From Osedax frankpressi (lineage: Eukaryota; Annelida; Polychaeta; Sabellida; Siboglinidae): a stretch of 64,000 bases of DNA. The translations under genes and the position numbers were made by a program. The notes beneath the pieces are model-generated. The model was not told the origin of the DNA. It searched no databases and saw nothing but the letters and a program-made list of their open reading frames with translations. Of the stretch, positions 1-12,174 are shown in pieces (within the stretch, counting starts at the first letter, position 1; the number at the start of each line of letters is the position of its first letter). Where the stretch lies: contig OZ038316.1 in the NCBI GenBank assembly GCA_964035775.1, forward strand, positions 22,267,035 to 22,331,034, in the 5' to 3' direction.

Positions 1-593
1 GTAACCATCATTTTTAATAAAATACATTTCATTTTCCGATCTCTGTAAAATTCTTCTAATGTTGAATTTGATTCGATACGGAGTATTTTCAGAGAATGAA
101 CTATTTTTTAAAAAATAGTAAATTTCATTTAATATATTATAATTATTCATTTTTAATATTTAAAGTTGAAATATATTACTATAAATATTTGAATTTCGAG
201 CTAGATACGCCTATAACTCGTATTGGCACGCCCACATTTTATTTATATAACATCAGATTTATTAAATATAAAAAAAAAAATAAATTATAGAATATCTTAT
301 TTATCAGTATTATTACTTGTTGTTTAATTGTAGTTTAGCATTTCTAAATAATTTATTTATAAATGTATACAATGAAATCAGATTATGTCACGTGAAACGA
401 TCCACTTTGCTCAGCAACCCATTTTGCTCATGACATTATATTATTAGTATAATAAACAATGTGTATTAAACATATATGAAGCATAATATGCATTGCACAT
501 GCTCTATATGTTAATACATAATACTAATAAATCACTTGCATAATATTTACTAATGATATATATTATATATAACATTAACCCATTAACCGAATT
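1..593. other. AT-rich unique sequence, no gene seen
   Basis: AT-rich DNA with no recognisable coding block on either strand. A 64-codon open frame at 96-290 has low-complexity Asn/Lys/Tyr/Ile content typical of AT-rich noncoding DNA. Confidence 0.6.
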
Positions 594-1076
594 TACTCTG
601 TCGATATTATTCTGCCGATTTTACTTCATCGATTTTCATCTGCCGATTTTACTATGCTGATTTTACTGTGCCGATTTTACTGTGCTGATTTTACTGTGCC
701 GATTTTACTGTGCTGATTTTACTGTGCTGATTTTACTATGCTGATTTTACTGTGCCGATTTTACTGTGATGATTTTACTATGCCTATTTTACTGTACTGA
801 TTTTACTGTGCCGATTTTACTGTGCTGATTTTACTGTGATGATTTTACTATGCCTATTTTACTGTACTGATTTTACTGTGCCGATTTTACTGTGCTGATT
901 TTACTGTGCCGATTTTACTGTGCCGATTTTACTCCACAGATTTTCATCTACCGATTTTACTATGCTGATTTTACTGTGCCGATTTTACTGTGCCGATTTT
1001 ACTGTACATATTTTAATATGCCGATTTTACTTTGCCGATATTAGTGTGCCGATTTTACTCTGCCGATTTTACTCTG
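594..1076. repeat. 14-bp minisatellite
   Basis: About 33 head-to-tail copies of a 14-bp unit, consensus tgtgccgattttac, with alternating c/t (gccg/gctg) variants and a few diverged copies (gatg, gcct). Confidence 0.9.
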
Positions 1077-1079
1077 ACA

Positions 1080-1200
1080 TGACGAGTGGGCGTGGCTAGC
1101 GTACACGACTAGAGTGCGTGGCTAGCGGATAAGACTAGTGGACATGGCAGGCGGATACGACTTGTGGCCGTTGCTAGCGGACACGACTAATGCACAGGGG
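1080..1200. repeat. Degenerate ~30-bp repeat
   Basis: Four diverged units built around the blocks gtggctagcg and acgactag. The repeat follows the 14-bp array directly. Confidence 0.6.
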
Positions 1201-1606
1201 TATGGTTTTTAGAGTCGATGCTGTACGAGGTCATATTATATATGAATGTGGTGTTATATCTTGTATAGACTCCGAATGATAAAGTGGCGTTGTCTTATAT
1301 ATCTCTAACGTTGTTACGGTAATGTGATATTGGTATTAATTGGTAAAATAAATTGTGTATCTCTTATAACTAAATTCAGTATACAGAATATAACCTTTAT
1401 ATAGACGAGGGCAACTCTATACCGTGCATGAAGATAGATATATATATTGATAATGATACTTATTCAATAGAAATAGTAAATGACATACATCGTATACTGG
1501 AATTATTATATATAAGACTAATAAAAAAACATTTATTTTATAAATTATAGTTGTACAACTATATCGACGATATATCGTTCTCGAGTGCAGGATTGATCCA
1601 GTTTTG

Positions 1607-1863
1607 TTAATAATCATCGTGTCCCACAGCTATTAGAGTAGTTATTTCAAACACGTTTACTTTTATGTTATACGTGTTCACGTTGTTACCTGGAACATCA
1701 GTTTTCCGGACTACATCGGAACCTCCTGTAAGAACTTTTTTCTGATTCACTTTTTGAACCGAATACAATTTAACAGTACCCAGATGTGCGGTTAATTGTA
1801 AATCGTAGACATTATCCGATGTAATATGTCCGTATTTATTCTCGTGGTACCTATTCGATGGAG
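1607..1863 (-). CDS. Candidate terminal exon, unknown protein
   Basis: The minus strand is open for about 84 codons and ends in TAA at 1607-1609. The composition looks coding, with mixed polar and hydrophobic residues (for example DNVYDLQLTAHLG and NTYNIKVNVFEITTLIAVGH) and no repeat. A possible acceptor, CTAG, lies at 1864-1867 just after a pyrimidine tract supplied by the CCCT repeat. No ATG precedes it, so it would be an internal or last exon needing one base from the previous exon. I do not recognise the family. It may belong with the other minus-strand candidates at 4049-4156 and 6829-6948, but their phases do not all agree, so I do not join them. Confidence 0.3.
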
Positions 1864-1883
1864 CTAGTTCATGATCGGATCGG

Positions 1884-1943
1884 AGGGAGGGAGGGAGGGA
1901 GAGGGAGGGAGGGAGGGAGGGAGGGAGGGAGAGAGAGAGAGCG
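1884..1943. repeat. (GGGA)n / (GA)n simple repeat
   Basis: Tetranucleotide gggaggga runs ending in (ga)n. On the minus strand this is a long pyrimidine tract just upstream of the candidate acceptor near 1864. Confidence 0.9.
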
Positions 1944-2024
1944 ATTTTGAATTAGAATCGAGGCTTGATTATTTATATCTATAATGTACTCTTTCTATTA
2001 TTACATGTAATAGAATATTTAATA

Positions 2025-3905
2025 CTCCACTATATCTCCACTATATCTCCACTATATCTCCACTATATCTCCACTATATCTCCACTATATCTCCACTATA
2101 TCTCCACTATATCTCCACTATATCTCCACTATATCTCCACTATATCTCCACTATATCTCCACTATATCTCCACTATATCTCCACTATATCTCCACTATAT
2201 CTCCACTATATCTCCACTATATCTCCACTATATCTCCACTATATCTCCACTATATCTCCACTATATCTCCACTATATCTCCACTATATCTCCACTATATC
2301 TCCACTATATCTCCACTATATCTCCACTATATCTCCACTATATCTCCACTATCTCCACTATATCTCCACTATATCTCCACTATATCTCCACTACACCTCC
2401 ACTACACCTCCACTATATCTCCACTATATCTCCACTATATCTCCACTATATCTCCACTATATCTCCTCCACTATATCTCCACTATATCTCCACTATATCT
2501 CCACTATATCTCCACTACACCTCCACTACACCTCCACTATACCTCCACTATATCTCCACTATATCTCCACTATATCTCCACTATATCTCCACTATATCTC
2601 CACTATATCTCCACTATATCTCCACTATATCTCCACTATATCTCCACTATATCTCCACTATATCTCCACTATATCTCCACTATATCTCCACTATATCTCC
2701 ACATATCTCCACTATATCTCCACTATATCTCCACTATATCTCCACTATATCTCCACTATATCTCCACTATATCTCCACTATATCTCCACTACACCTCCAC
2801 TACACCTCCACTATATCTCCACTATATCTCCACTATATCTCCACTATATCTCCACTATCTCCACTATATCTCCACTATATCTCCACTATATCTCCACTAT
2901 ATCTCCACTATATCTCCACTATATCTCCACTATATCTCCACTATACCTCCACTATATCTCCACTATATCTCCACTATATCTCCACTATATCTCCACTATA
3001 TCTCCACTATATCTCCACTATATCTCCACTATATCTCCACTATATCTCCACAATATCTCCACTATATCTCCACTATATCTCCACTATATCTCCACTATAT
3101 CTCCACTATATCTCCACTATATCTCCACTATATCTCCACTATATCTCCACTATATCTCCACTATATCTCCACTATACCTCCACTATATCTCCACTATATC
3201 TCCACTATATCTCCACTATATCTCCACTATATCTCCACTATATCTCCACTATATCTCCACTATATCTCCACTATATCTCCACTATATCTCCACTATATCT
3301 CCACTATATCTCCACTATATCTCCACTATATCTCCACTATATCTCCACTATATCTCCACTATATCTCCACTATATCTCCACTATACCTCCACTACACCTC
3401 CACTACACCTCCACTATATCTCCACTATATCTCCACTATATCTCCACTATATCTCCACTATCTCCACTATATCTCCACTATATCTCCACTATATCTCCAC
3501 TATATCTCCACTATATCTCCACTATATCTCCACTATATCTCCACTATATCTCCACTATATCTCCACTATATCTCCACTATATCTCCACTATATCTCCACT
3601 ATATCTCCACTATAACTCCACTATATCTCCACTATATCTCCACTATATCTCCACTATATCTCCACTATATCTCCACTATATCTCCACTATAACTCCACTA
3701 TATCTCCACTATATCTCCACTATATCTCCACTATATCTCCACTATATCTCCACTATATCTCCACTATATCTCCACTATAACTCCACTATATCTCCACTAT
3801 ATCTCCACTATATCTCCACTATATCTCCACTATATCTCCACTATAACTCCACTATATCTCCACTATATCTCCACTATATCTCCACTATATCTCCACTATA
3901 TCTCC
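2025..3905. repeat. 1.9-kb 11-bp minisatellite (ctatatctcca)
   Basis: About 170 copies of the 11-bp unit ctatatctcca, with ctacacctcca, ctatacctcca and length-variant (ctatctcca) copies. The variants recur in the same order: the pattern of two ctacacctcca copies followed by a short ctatctcca copy appears near 2785-2860 and again near 3385-3465. This points to a higher-order unit of about 603 bp. The unit contains no stop in any + frame, so the 575-codon open frame here is a by-product of the repeat. Confidence 0.95.
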
Positions 3906-4048
3906 GCTATCTGTACATCACTACCTTTACATGTGTAATAAAAGAGACAACATCTTTGTGAGTGTAAATGTCGCTAGAGGTGCCATAATGACGCCATAGT
4001 TTTGCCGCTATCTCGCCATAATTGCCGCTAGCCACATAACATTTATAC

Positions 4049-4156
4049 TTGAGCACCGTATTGCTTTGACTGGAGCACCGCGTCTCTATATCGCATTAAC
4101 TGACGTAACAATCGCAAGTAATAATGTGAGTGTTGTGCCATGACATCATCACTACG
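4049..4156 (-). CDS. Candidate internal exon, unknown protein
   Basis: On the minus strand a pyrimidine-ending acceptor (atatatttcag) at about 4157-4167 is followed by 36 open codons reading RSDDVMAQHSHYYLRLLRQL and onward, then a donor GTATAA. The composition is not repeat-like and the block sits in one of the few unique stretches of the left arm. The family was not recognised. An alternative donor a few codons earlier (GTGCTC) would give phase 1, which is the phase that the candidate exon at 1607-1863 needs. Confidence 0.28.
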
Positions 4157-4254
4157 CTGAAATATATTTGTTGATGAACTCATTGTTTATATCATTAACA
4201 TGTAACTATCACGTGACGACCGGTATCACAATCTATGGTCAGTGGACATAACGA

Positions 4255-4345
4255 TATATTAGATCAATATATATATAGTGTATATATATATATATAGTGT
4301 ATATATACAAACTATATATATACACTATATATATATATATATATA

Positions 4346-4380
<35 letters not shown>

Positions 4381-4445
4381 AACTATATATATACACTATA
4401 TATATATATATTTATATATATATAGTATATATATATATATATATA
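4255..4445. repeat. AT-dinucleotide cluster with self-complementary blocks
   Basis: (TA)n runs interrupted by gtgtatata and tatacac, arranged so that tatatacaaactatatata blocks repeat. Strong hairpin potential. Confidence 0.8.
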
Positions 4446-4699
4446 TTCATGAATACGTGTATGTATAGTTAGTTATGCATGATGCAGTACAATGAATGTA
4501 TATATAGTATTAGAGCATATTTTACCTTTAAAAAGTGTTAATCTATTGGATATATATATACTGGTAATTACCAATATAATGGTGTACATACATAATGATG
4601 ATAGTATTACAGTGAAATAATGAGTATAAACTTATAAACTATATGTTACAAACACCTGTTCTCTTGATATATAGACAAAGTCTAGCCATAGTTTATTGT

Positions 4700-5060
4700 C
4701 TTCCCCAACGTCTGCCCCTATATCTACCCCTACGTCTGCCCCAACTTCTGCCCCAACGTCTGCCCCTATATCTACCCCTACGTATGCCCCAACTTCTGCC
4801 CCTATATATACCCCTACGTCTGCCCCAACATCTGCCCCTATATATACCCCTACGTATGCCCCAACTTCTGCCCCTATATATACCCCTACGTCTGCCCCAA
4901 CGTCTGCCCCTATATCTACCCCTACGTCTGCCCCAACGTTTGCCCCTATATATACCCCTACGTCTGCCCCAACGTCTGCCCCTATATCTACCCCTACATC
5001 TACTCCCTCGTCTACTCCCACTTCTACTCCCACTTCTACTCCCACTTCTATTCCCACTTC
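4700..5060. repeat. 12/36-bp minisatellite
   Basis: Units of 12 bp (acgtctgcccca, cctatatctacc types) are grouped into roughly 36- and 72-bp higher-order blocks. Both strands are open (Thr/Pro/Ser/Ala on +, Val/Gly/Asp/Ala on -), but with no coding features beyond the repeat. Confidence 0.9.
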
Positions 5061-5227
5061 TACTATTACTATAATGGTGTGTTACTCCCCTCGTATACTT
5101 TTAATAACACCATTGTTCCAAACCACTACATATTACACATGCATATACATTCTAATTTAAAGTAGATACTTGATAAGAGAATAATATATATTTATGTTTG
5201 AAAAAACTCGTGTTTTGGTATAATTCA

Positions 5228-5291
<64 letters not shown>

Positions 5292-5654
5292 ATATAATAC
5301 ATATTATTATATTTAATATTAAATGTAATTTAATTTACCAGATATATTTGCTAAATAATTTAGTTATAAATTGATTATTAATAAAAAATTAGAACATTTG
5401 TGTGAATTCATCCAAAATATAATTGATATAATTTAGTTTACACTAATTAAATTCACTATATAGCATATGTTTATTAGTAATAATAATAATAAAACTACTA
5501 GTAATTATTATATCATACTATTATATGATTACTTTGGCCAGTGCTCTGCAGTTAAACAATACATCTATTAAGGATATGAAGTTATATAAGTAAAGATTTA
5601 TATAATTGTTATTTATTTATAGTTTTATATTTTATTTTTGTTATAAATTCTCAT
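5061..5654. other. AT-rich spacer with (TA)n/(TG)n at 5228-5292
   Basis: Apart from the dinucleotide run, nothing recognisable is present. No coding block was seen. Confidence 0.6.
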
Positions 5655-5955
5655 TTTGTATATTATACTATTATACAATATAATATTATAATATATACTA
5701 TTATAATATATACTATTATAATATATACTATTATACAATATAATATTATAATATATACTATTATAATATATACTATTATAATATATACTATTATATTATA
5801 TACTATTATAATATATACTATTATATTATATACTATTATAATATATACTATTATAATATATACTATTATAATATATACTATTATAATATATACTATTATA
5901 ATATATACTATTATAATATATACTATTATAATATATACTATTATAATATATACAT
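5655..5955. repeat. 15-bp AT minisatellite
   Basis: About 20 copies of a 15-bp unit, consensus ataatatatactatt, with acaatataat and atattatata variants. Confidence 0.9.
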
Positions 5956-6234
5956 ACATAGCTGGACATCTTGGTATCATTATCAATCCAGTAAACAATT
6001 CAAGTGTTTTCTACTTTGTGGTCGAGTAGTTCAGTAATTTCGTTTGATTCGTTCACTAAACCCAAACAACGCAACACTGCATACAACACATGTCTTGCAC
6101 ACTTGTAAAAGAGTATAATGTCTGCCATACACACGTACATACATATGACGAACAACACGTTGTAAAGCACATGAAAAAAACTTACAATTACAATACATGC
6201 TATGAAACACACGTACACAATGTACAATGGCAAC

Positions 6235-6665
6235 GTACGATGTGGTGTACGCGTGTGTTATGTGTGTTATGCGAGTGTATTGTACGACGTACATATGACG
6301 TACATATAACGTACATATAACGTACATATAATGTACATATAACGTACATATAACGTACATATAACGTACATATAACGTACATATAACGTACATATAACGT
6401 ACATATAACGTACATATAACGTACATATAACGTACATATAACGTACATATAACGTACATATAACGTACATATAACGTACATATAACGTACATATAACGTA
6501 CATATAACGTATATATAACGTACATATGACGTACATATAACATACATATAACCTACAATATATGTCGTACATTGTAGGTTATATGTACGTTATATGTACG
6601 ACGTACATTGTACGTCGTACAGTACACTCGCATAACACACACAACACACGCGTACACCACACATC
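6235..6665. repeat. Inverted repeat enclosing an 11-bp array
   Basis: About 55-bp imperfect inverted arms lie at 6235-6295 and 6605-6665; both contain the reverse-complementary block gtgtacgcgtgtgtt / aacacacgcgtacac. They flank about 24 copies of an 11-bp unit (cgtacatataa) at 6290-6560. The unit is itself partly palindromic. No transposase was seen between the arms. Confidence 0.75.
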
Positions 6666-6828
6666 GGACAACCCTTATCATACAATATACTTACAATACT
6701 CGCACACAACATACAACGTACAACCCGCGAAACTCACGCAAACACTGAACGTGTATAACACACGCGTACATTTATAACAAAAGCATAAACACTAGATAGC
6801 CGATATATATATGAGCTACGAGATTAAG

Positions 6829-6948
6829 CTACCTATTATTATGCCAGACTTCAAGAGCTATCGATTCTACTTCATCAATTATGTAACCGTTGACCACCAA
6901 GTAAGTGACCACTAAAATGGCCACCACGATTCCTAAAAACCTTCCCAT
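6829..6948 (-). CDS. Candidate first exon: signal peptide or membrane anchor
   Basis: A minus-strand ATG at 6948 opens a 39-codon frame beginning MGRFLGIVVAILVVTYLVVN, then a polar stretch (GYIIDEVESIALEVWHNN). The positive n-region followed by about 17 hydrophobic residues is a classic signal peptide or signal anchor. A donor-like GTAGCT lies at the 3' end, just before the in-frame stop. The sequence is unique, not repeat. It may be the first exon of a minus-strand secreted-protein gene running left. The partner exons are uncertain and the product is unknown. Confidence 0.38.
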   Translation of the reverse strand: MGRFLGIVVAILVVTYLVVNGYIIDEVESIALEVWHNNR

Positions 6949-7010
6949 ACTGAAGCATCGACACCAAATATATATTCAGAATCGCTCACAGAATGTCGAA
7001 CAAACATGAG

Positions 7011-7304
7011 AGTATGTACACTGTACACTGTACACTGTACAGTGTATAGTGTACAGTGTACACTGTACAGTCTCTATTATATATTCTCTTACAGAATCTA
7101 TCTCAAACTCCTGTGCAGGATTTCGTATACATTCTTATAAAAATGTCTACATATATGTATACAATGTCCACTGTGTACACTGTACAGTGTACAGCGTACA
7201 GTGATTATAAATGATTATAATAGTGATTATAAATGAGAGTATGTACACTGTACACTGTACAGTGTACAGTGTACAGTGTACATACTCTCATTTATAATCA
7301 CTAT
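7011..7304. repeat. GTAC-palindrome cluster with a perfect 85-bp palindrome
   Basis: Runs of tgtacactgtacagtgtaca occur at 7018-7072 and 7165-7201, and 7220-7304 is a perfect palindrome with 42-bp arms around the single base at 7262. I checked the arms base by base. The palindrome's outer parts (tagtgattataaatgagag) are not GTAC repeat, so it is a true inverted duplication. Confidence 0.9.
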
Positions 7305-7795
7305 ACTACACCACTACTACACCACTAACTACACTAATAATTACACCACTAACTACACCACTAACTACATCTCTAAATACACCACTAACTACACCACTAG
7401 CTACACCACTAACTACACCACTAACTACACCACTAACTACACCACTAACTACACCACTAACTACACCACTAACTACACCACTAACTACACCACTAACTAC
7501 ACCACTAACTACACCACTAACTACACCACTAACTACACCACTAACTACACCACTAACTACACCACTAACTACACCACTAACTACACCACTAACTACACCA
7601 CTAACTACACCACTAACTACACCACTAACTACACCACTAACTACACCACTAACTACACCACTAACTACACCACTAACTACACCACTAACTACACCACTAA
7701 CTACACCACTAACTACACCACTAACTACACCACTAACTACACATCTAACTATATCACTAACTATATCACTAACTATATCACTAACTACAGCAATA
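7305..7795. repeat. 12-bp minisatellite (ctaactacacca)
   Basis: About 40 nearly identical 12-bp copies; the first and last few copies are diverged (ctaattacacca, ctaactatatca). The array starts at the edge of the 85-bp palindrome. Both strands are open because 12 is a multiple of 3 and the unit has no stop. Confidence 0.95.
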
Positions 7796-7854
7796 ATTAC
7801 ATTTCCATTATAGAACATGAGTTTGTCATGCCATAATCACGTATATATGAACAC

Positions 7855-7903
7855 ACCACACACACACACATACACACACACATATACACACACATATATA
7901 AAT

Positions 7904-7960
<57 letters not shown>
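7855..7960. repeat. (CA)n/(TA)n microsatellite
   Basis: Compound dinucleotide run. Confidence 0.9.
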
Positions 7961-7963
<3 letters not shown>

Positions 7964-8199
7964 GCATATATATATTAACAATATGTAGTGAACACATAAA
8001 AATTATCGTATATTAGCCCCTCCCTCCAAGAAGTAAGGATACATTACCATAACAATTGAAAATATCTCTAAATAGCTCTTCCGACTAATGCATTTCTATA
8101 AAAATTCTTGAAGATATAGTTATCCAATATTTTGCAATACATTTTCATATAGCATACATTTTCATTTCACATTCATTTCACTTCATTATATAATATATG

Positions 8200-8870
8200 A
8201 CATACAATGGATAACATACAATATAGGACATACAATGTACGACATACAATGTATGATGTACATTGTACATTATATGATATACAAGGTACGATATACAAGG
8301 TACGATATACAATGTATGACATACAATATACGACATACAATGTACGACATACAAGGTACGATACACAATGCATGATATACAATATATGACATACAATGTA
8401 CGACATACAATGTATGACATACAATGTATGCCATAAAATGTATGCCATAAAATGTATGCCATACAATGTATGCCATACAATGTATGTCATACAATGTATG
8501 TCATACAATGTATGCCATACAATGTATGCCATACAATGTATGCCATACAATGTATGCCATAAAATGTATGCCATACAATGTATGCCATACAATGTATGCC
8601 ATACAATGTATGTCATACAATGTATGCCATACAATGTATAACATATAATGTACAACATATAATGTATGACATACAATATATGACATAAAATGTATGTCAT
8701 ACAATGCATGACATACAATATATGACATACAAGGTACGACATACAAGGTACGATATACAATGTACGATATACAATGCATGACATACAATGTATGAAATAT
8801 AATTTATGAAATACAATGTATGACATACAATGAACTATATATAAGGTACGTCTCACAATGTTGATGCCAT
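8200..8870. repeat. 14-bp minisatellite (catacaatgtatgc)
   Basis: About 48 copies of catacaatgtatgc/gacatacaatgta, interspersed with tacaaggtacga variants. The unit is nearly self-complementary (cataca..tgtatg), so it is open on both strands in several frames. Confidence 0.9.
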
Positions 8871-9216
8871 ATAACGCTCGTGATACTACTCCATACAACA
8901 CGTATGTATGACATGTACACTCCTTTACATGTCATATTTCACATTAGTAGATTTCGAACTACATACGAAAGAACAGATATACTATACATGTTAGTTTATC
9001 GGTAAGTGCCTGGGATTGTTTGTATTTCACATCCGCTGTTAAGAATGGTTCTGCTGTTGAAAATGTAAATGCTTTACGAGTTCAACATTCTATATGTTGT
9101 GTTTATAACACAGCACAAACATAAGATTTAGTGCACACGGAATAGCAAAATATGTTTAGATGCAAATTGTACTATATAGTATATAGAGACATATAGAGTT
9201 TTTCTGCATACTGTAT
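8871..9216. other. Unique spacer
   Basis: Mixed-composition DNA. A consensus-like donor (ttatcg then GTAAGTGCC) occurs near 9000, but no coding block could be tied to it. Confidence 0.4.
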
Positions 9217-9600
9217 TGTACCCTGTACCCTGTACAGTGTACACTGTACAGTGTACAGTGTACAATGTACACTATACCCTGTACACCGTACCCTGTACAC
9301 CGTACCCTGTACCATGTACCCCGTACCATGTACCCTGTACCCTGTACCATGTACCCCGTACCATGTACACTGTACCATGTACACTGTACCATGTACCATG
9401 TACCCTGTACCATGTACACTGTACCCTGTACCATGTACACTGTACCATGTACCATGTACCCTGTACCATGTACCATGTACCCTGTACCATGTACACTGTA
9501 CCCTGTACACTGTACACTGTACGGTGTACCCTGTACCATGTACACTGTACCATGTACACTGTCCACTGTACGGTGTACATATTAAGTGTACACTTTACAC
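9217..9600. repeat. 7-bp minisatellite (gtaccNt)
   Basis: About 52 copies of a 7-bp unit, gtaccct/gtaccat/gtacact, with GTAC at each 7-bp step. The self-complementary core gives open frames on both strands with no coding signal. Confidence 0.9.
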
Positions 9601-9747
9601 TTTACCCGGCATTTACTATTGTTCACTACGGTGTACACTCCACGTGGTATACTGTGCAATGTGCAATGTGCAGTGTACAACCCACGTGTGTAGTTGTTAA
9701 TATAATGGAACAATGCAACACTATACAACCTTACCTAATAGTCTTAA

Positions 9748-9830
9748 CCCCATTGTGTGCACCCCATGGGGTGAACTCCATTGTGTGCACCCCATGGGGT
9801 GAACTCCATTGTGTGCACCCAGTTTTTCGG
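9748..9830. repeat. 30-bp repeat with internal palindrome
   Basis: About 2.7 copies of a 30-bp unit containing the perfect palindrome caccccatggggtg. Confidence 0.85.
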
Positions 9831-10024
9831 CAGTTGTAGCGATTTGTTGTTTACGTGCTGTCTACTATTGTCCAGGTAATAATGTCTGGTGCTTTAATTG
9901 TTTACATTACGTAATATAAAAAATAAATTCGGTACCGGGAATCTATGAATGCAGTAGACTTTTTGTTTATTAAAACTCAGACACTTACTCACACAATCAT
10001 TCACACAAGTACTTATATAATTAC

Positions 10025-10487
10025 ATCTTACACTCCTCTTCCACTCCTCTTCCACTCCTCTTCCACTCATCTTCCACTCCTCTTTCACTCCTCTTCCACT
10101 CCTCTTCCACTCCTCTTCCACTCCTCTTCCACTCCTCTTCCACTCCTCTTCCACTCCTCTTCCACTCCTCTTCCACTCCTCTTCCACTCCTCTTCCACTC
10201 CTCTTCCACTCCTCTTCCACTCCTCTTCCACTCCTCTTCCACTCCTCTTCCACTCCTCTTCCACTCCTCTTCCACTCCTCTTCCACTCCTCTTCCACTCC
10301 TCTTCCACTCCTCTTCCACTCCTCTTCCACTCCTCTTCCACTCCTCTTCCACTCCTCTTCCACTCCTCTTCCACTCCTCTTCCACTCCTCTTCCACTCCT
10401 CTTCCACTCCTCTTCCACTCCTCTTCCACTCCTCTTCCACTCCTCTTCCACTCCTCTTCCACTCCTCTTCCACTCCTCTTCCACTCC
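10025..10487. repeat. 11-bp minisatellite (cactcctcttc)
   Basis: About 42 almost identical pyrimidine-only copies. The homopurine minus strand makes this an H-DNA candidate. The open frames on both strands are repeat translations. Confidence 0.95.
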
Positions 10488-11389
10488 CTTCATTTTCATC
10501 GGAACATTCGCTATCGCTACACGAAATTGCCCAATCTATAAATAGCACCGGTTCTTATATAATAATACGTATGCAGTATTTACACTCCTACGATATCTGA
10601 AAAGGAATAGAATGTCTTACACTCAGTTGTGTGCGTAAAACCGGATATAACTCTGCTTCACAACTTTTACGTGACTCAGATCACGGATATCTTGTGACGT
10701 GTGGTTTTGTCGTCACCGTTTAGCTTCGGATTAAAGCGTAATTACATGAAATCGATAACCGCAATGCAATTGACCACTGACCGCTGACCGCTGACCGCTG
10801 ACCACAGCTGACCACAGCTGACGATGACGATGACAATGGCCGGAGCTTATGAAGTGCGCGCGCACCAATTCCCGCACCAGTATCAATACCCGCACCCATT
10901 ATCCTCACTACAACCATTCCAATGGCAATATTACATTGTCGTCTTCTCCTAATATGTTACGCAATGTGACGTACAAATATGAGCATGCAAACAAACTGAG
11001 TGATGTAAGAGTTATGAAATATTCTTTGACGACTAAACAAAAATAAAAAATAATATTAAATTAATTATGCAATGCAAAAATATGAAATAATATTGATTGT
11101 TTGTTGAAATACCTCAAGACATGAAGGTCCATGCACGAGAAGTTTTACGAGAAATACAATAAATGTATTACATCTTAAAAATATTGCAAGAAATCGGGCA
11201 ATTCAATTTTATATTTATATTGTAAGACGGATTTCAATTTTTGTAACTTATATTTACAATTTATAAACCCAATTTATTTTTGAAATCACATTCTTCTAAT
11301 TCAATGGCAATATTGGATGGAATGACTTGTTGTTGAATTGGCTGGTTGTAGGGAATATGATAATGGTAGAGGTACTGTTAGAGGGGATA
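10488..11389. other. Spacer with short GACC(A/G)CTG repeats
   Basis: At 10770-10830 a short run of tgaccgctgaccgctgacc is followed by the Kozak-like acaATGgcc at 10830. The 38-codon frame after it has no recognised homology. The rest is AT-rich without a coding block. Confidence 0.4.
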
Positions 11390-11990
11390 TTGAGGTGCGG
11401 GTATTGGGGTGGGGGTGTTGAGGTGGGGGTGTTGAGGTGGAGGTATTGAGGTGGGGGTGTTGAGGTGGGGGTGTTGAGGTGGGGGTGTTGAGGTGGAGGT
11501 ATTGAGGTGGTGGTGTTAAGGTAGGGTGTTGAGGTGGGGATGTTGAGGTGGGGGTGTTGAGGTAGGGGTGTTGAGGTGTTGAGATGGGGTGTTGAGGTGG
11601 GGGTGTTGAGGTGGTGGTGTTAAGGTAGGGTGTTGAGGTGGGGATGTTGAGGTGGGGGTGTTGAGGTAGGGGTGTTGAGGTGTTGAGATGGGGGTGTTGA
11701 GGTGGGGGTGTTGAGGTGGTGGTGTTAAGGTAGGGTGTTGAGGTGGGGATGTTGAGGTGGGGGTGTTGAGGTAGGGGTGTTGAGGTGTTGAGATGGGGTG
11801 TTGAGGTGGGGGTGTTGAGATGGGGGTGTTGAGGTAGGGGTGTTGAGGTGTTGAGATGGGGGTGTTGAGGTGGGGTGTTGAGGTGGTGGTGTTAAGGTAG
11901 GGTGTTGAGGTGGGGGTGTTGAGGTGGGGTGTTGAGGTGGTGGTGTTAAGGTAGGGTGTTGAGGTGGGGTGTTGAGGTATTGATGTGGGG
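11390..11990. repeat. 14-bp G-rich minisatellite (gaggtgggggtgtt)
   Basis: About 43 copies of gaggtgggggtgtt and 13-bp variants, with a longer repeating block (ggtggtggtgttaaggtagg) recurring about every 100-120 bp. The G-run density makes it G-quadruplex-prone. Confidence 0.9.
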
Positions 11991-12174
11991 TTGTGTTGTA
12001 GGCAGTTCTACACATAATAACAGCGAGACGACCAATCTAACTATTATTAATATATGCTTTATTATAATAGATTTATATAATATATTACTACTGCCCTACT
12101 CCCTACTCCCTACTACATCCTCTACTCCCTACTACGTCCTCTACTCCCTACTACGTCCTCTACTCCATTACCTC

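Noticed and set aside
1965-3692. 575-codon open frame (LHYISTISP repeats)
   Set aside because: Pure translation of the 11-bp array, whose unit has no stop in any + frame; no unique N- or C-terminal domain.
7276-7836. Both-strand 170-186 codon frames
   Set aside because: A 12-bp unit without stops keeps both strands open; no coding signal.
9894-10548. Both-strand open frames (EEEWKRSGRGV / PLPLLFHSSST)
   Set aside because: Translations of the cactcctcttc minisatellite.
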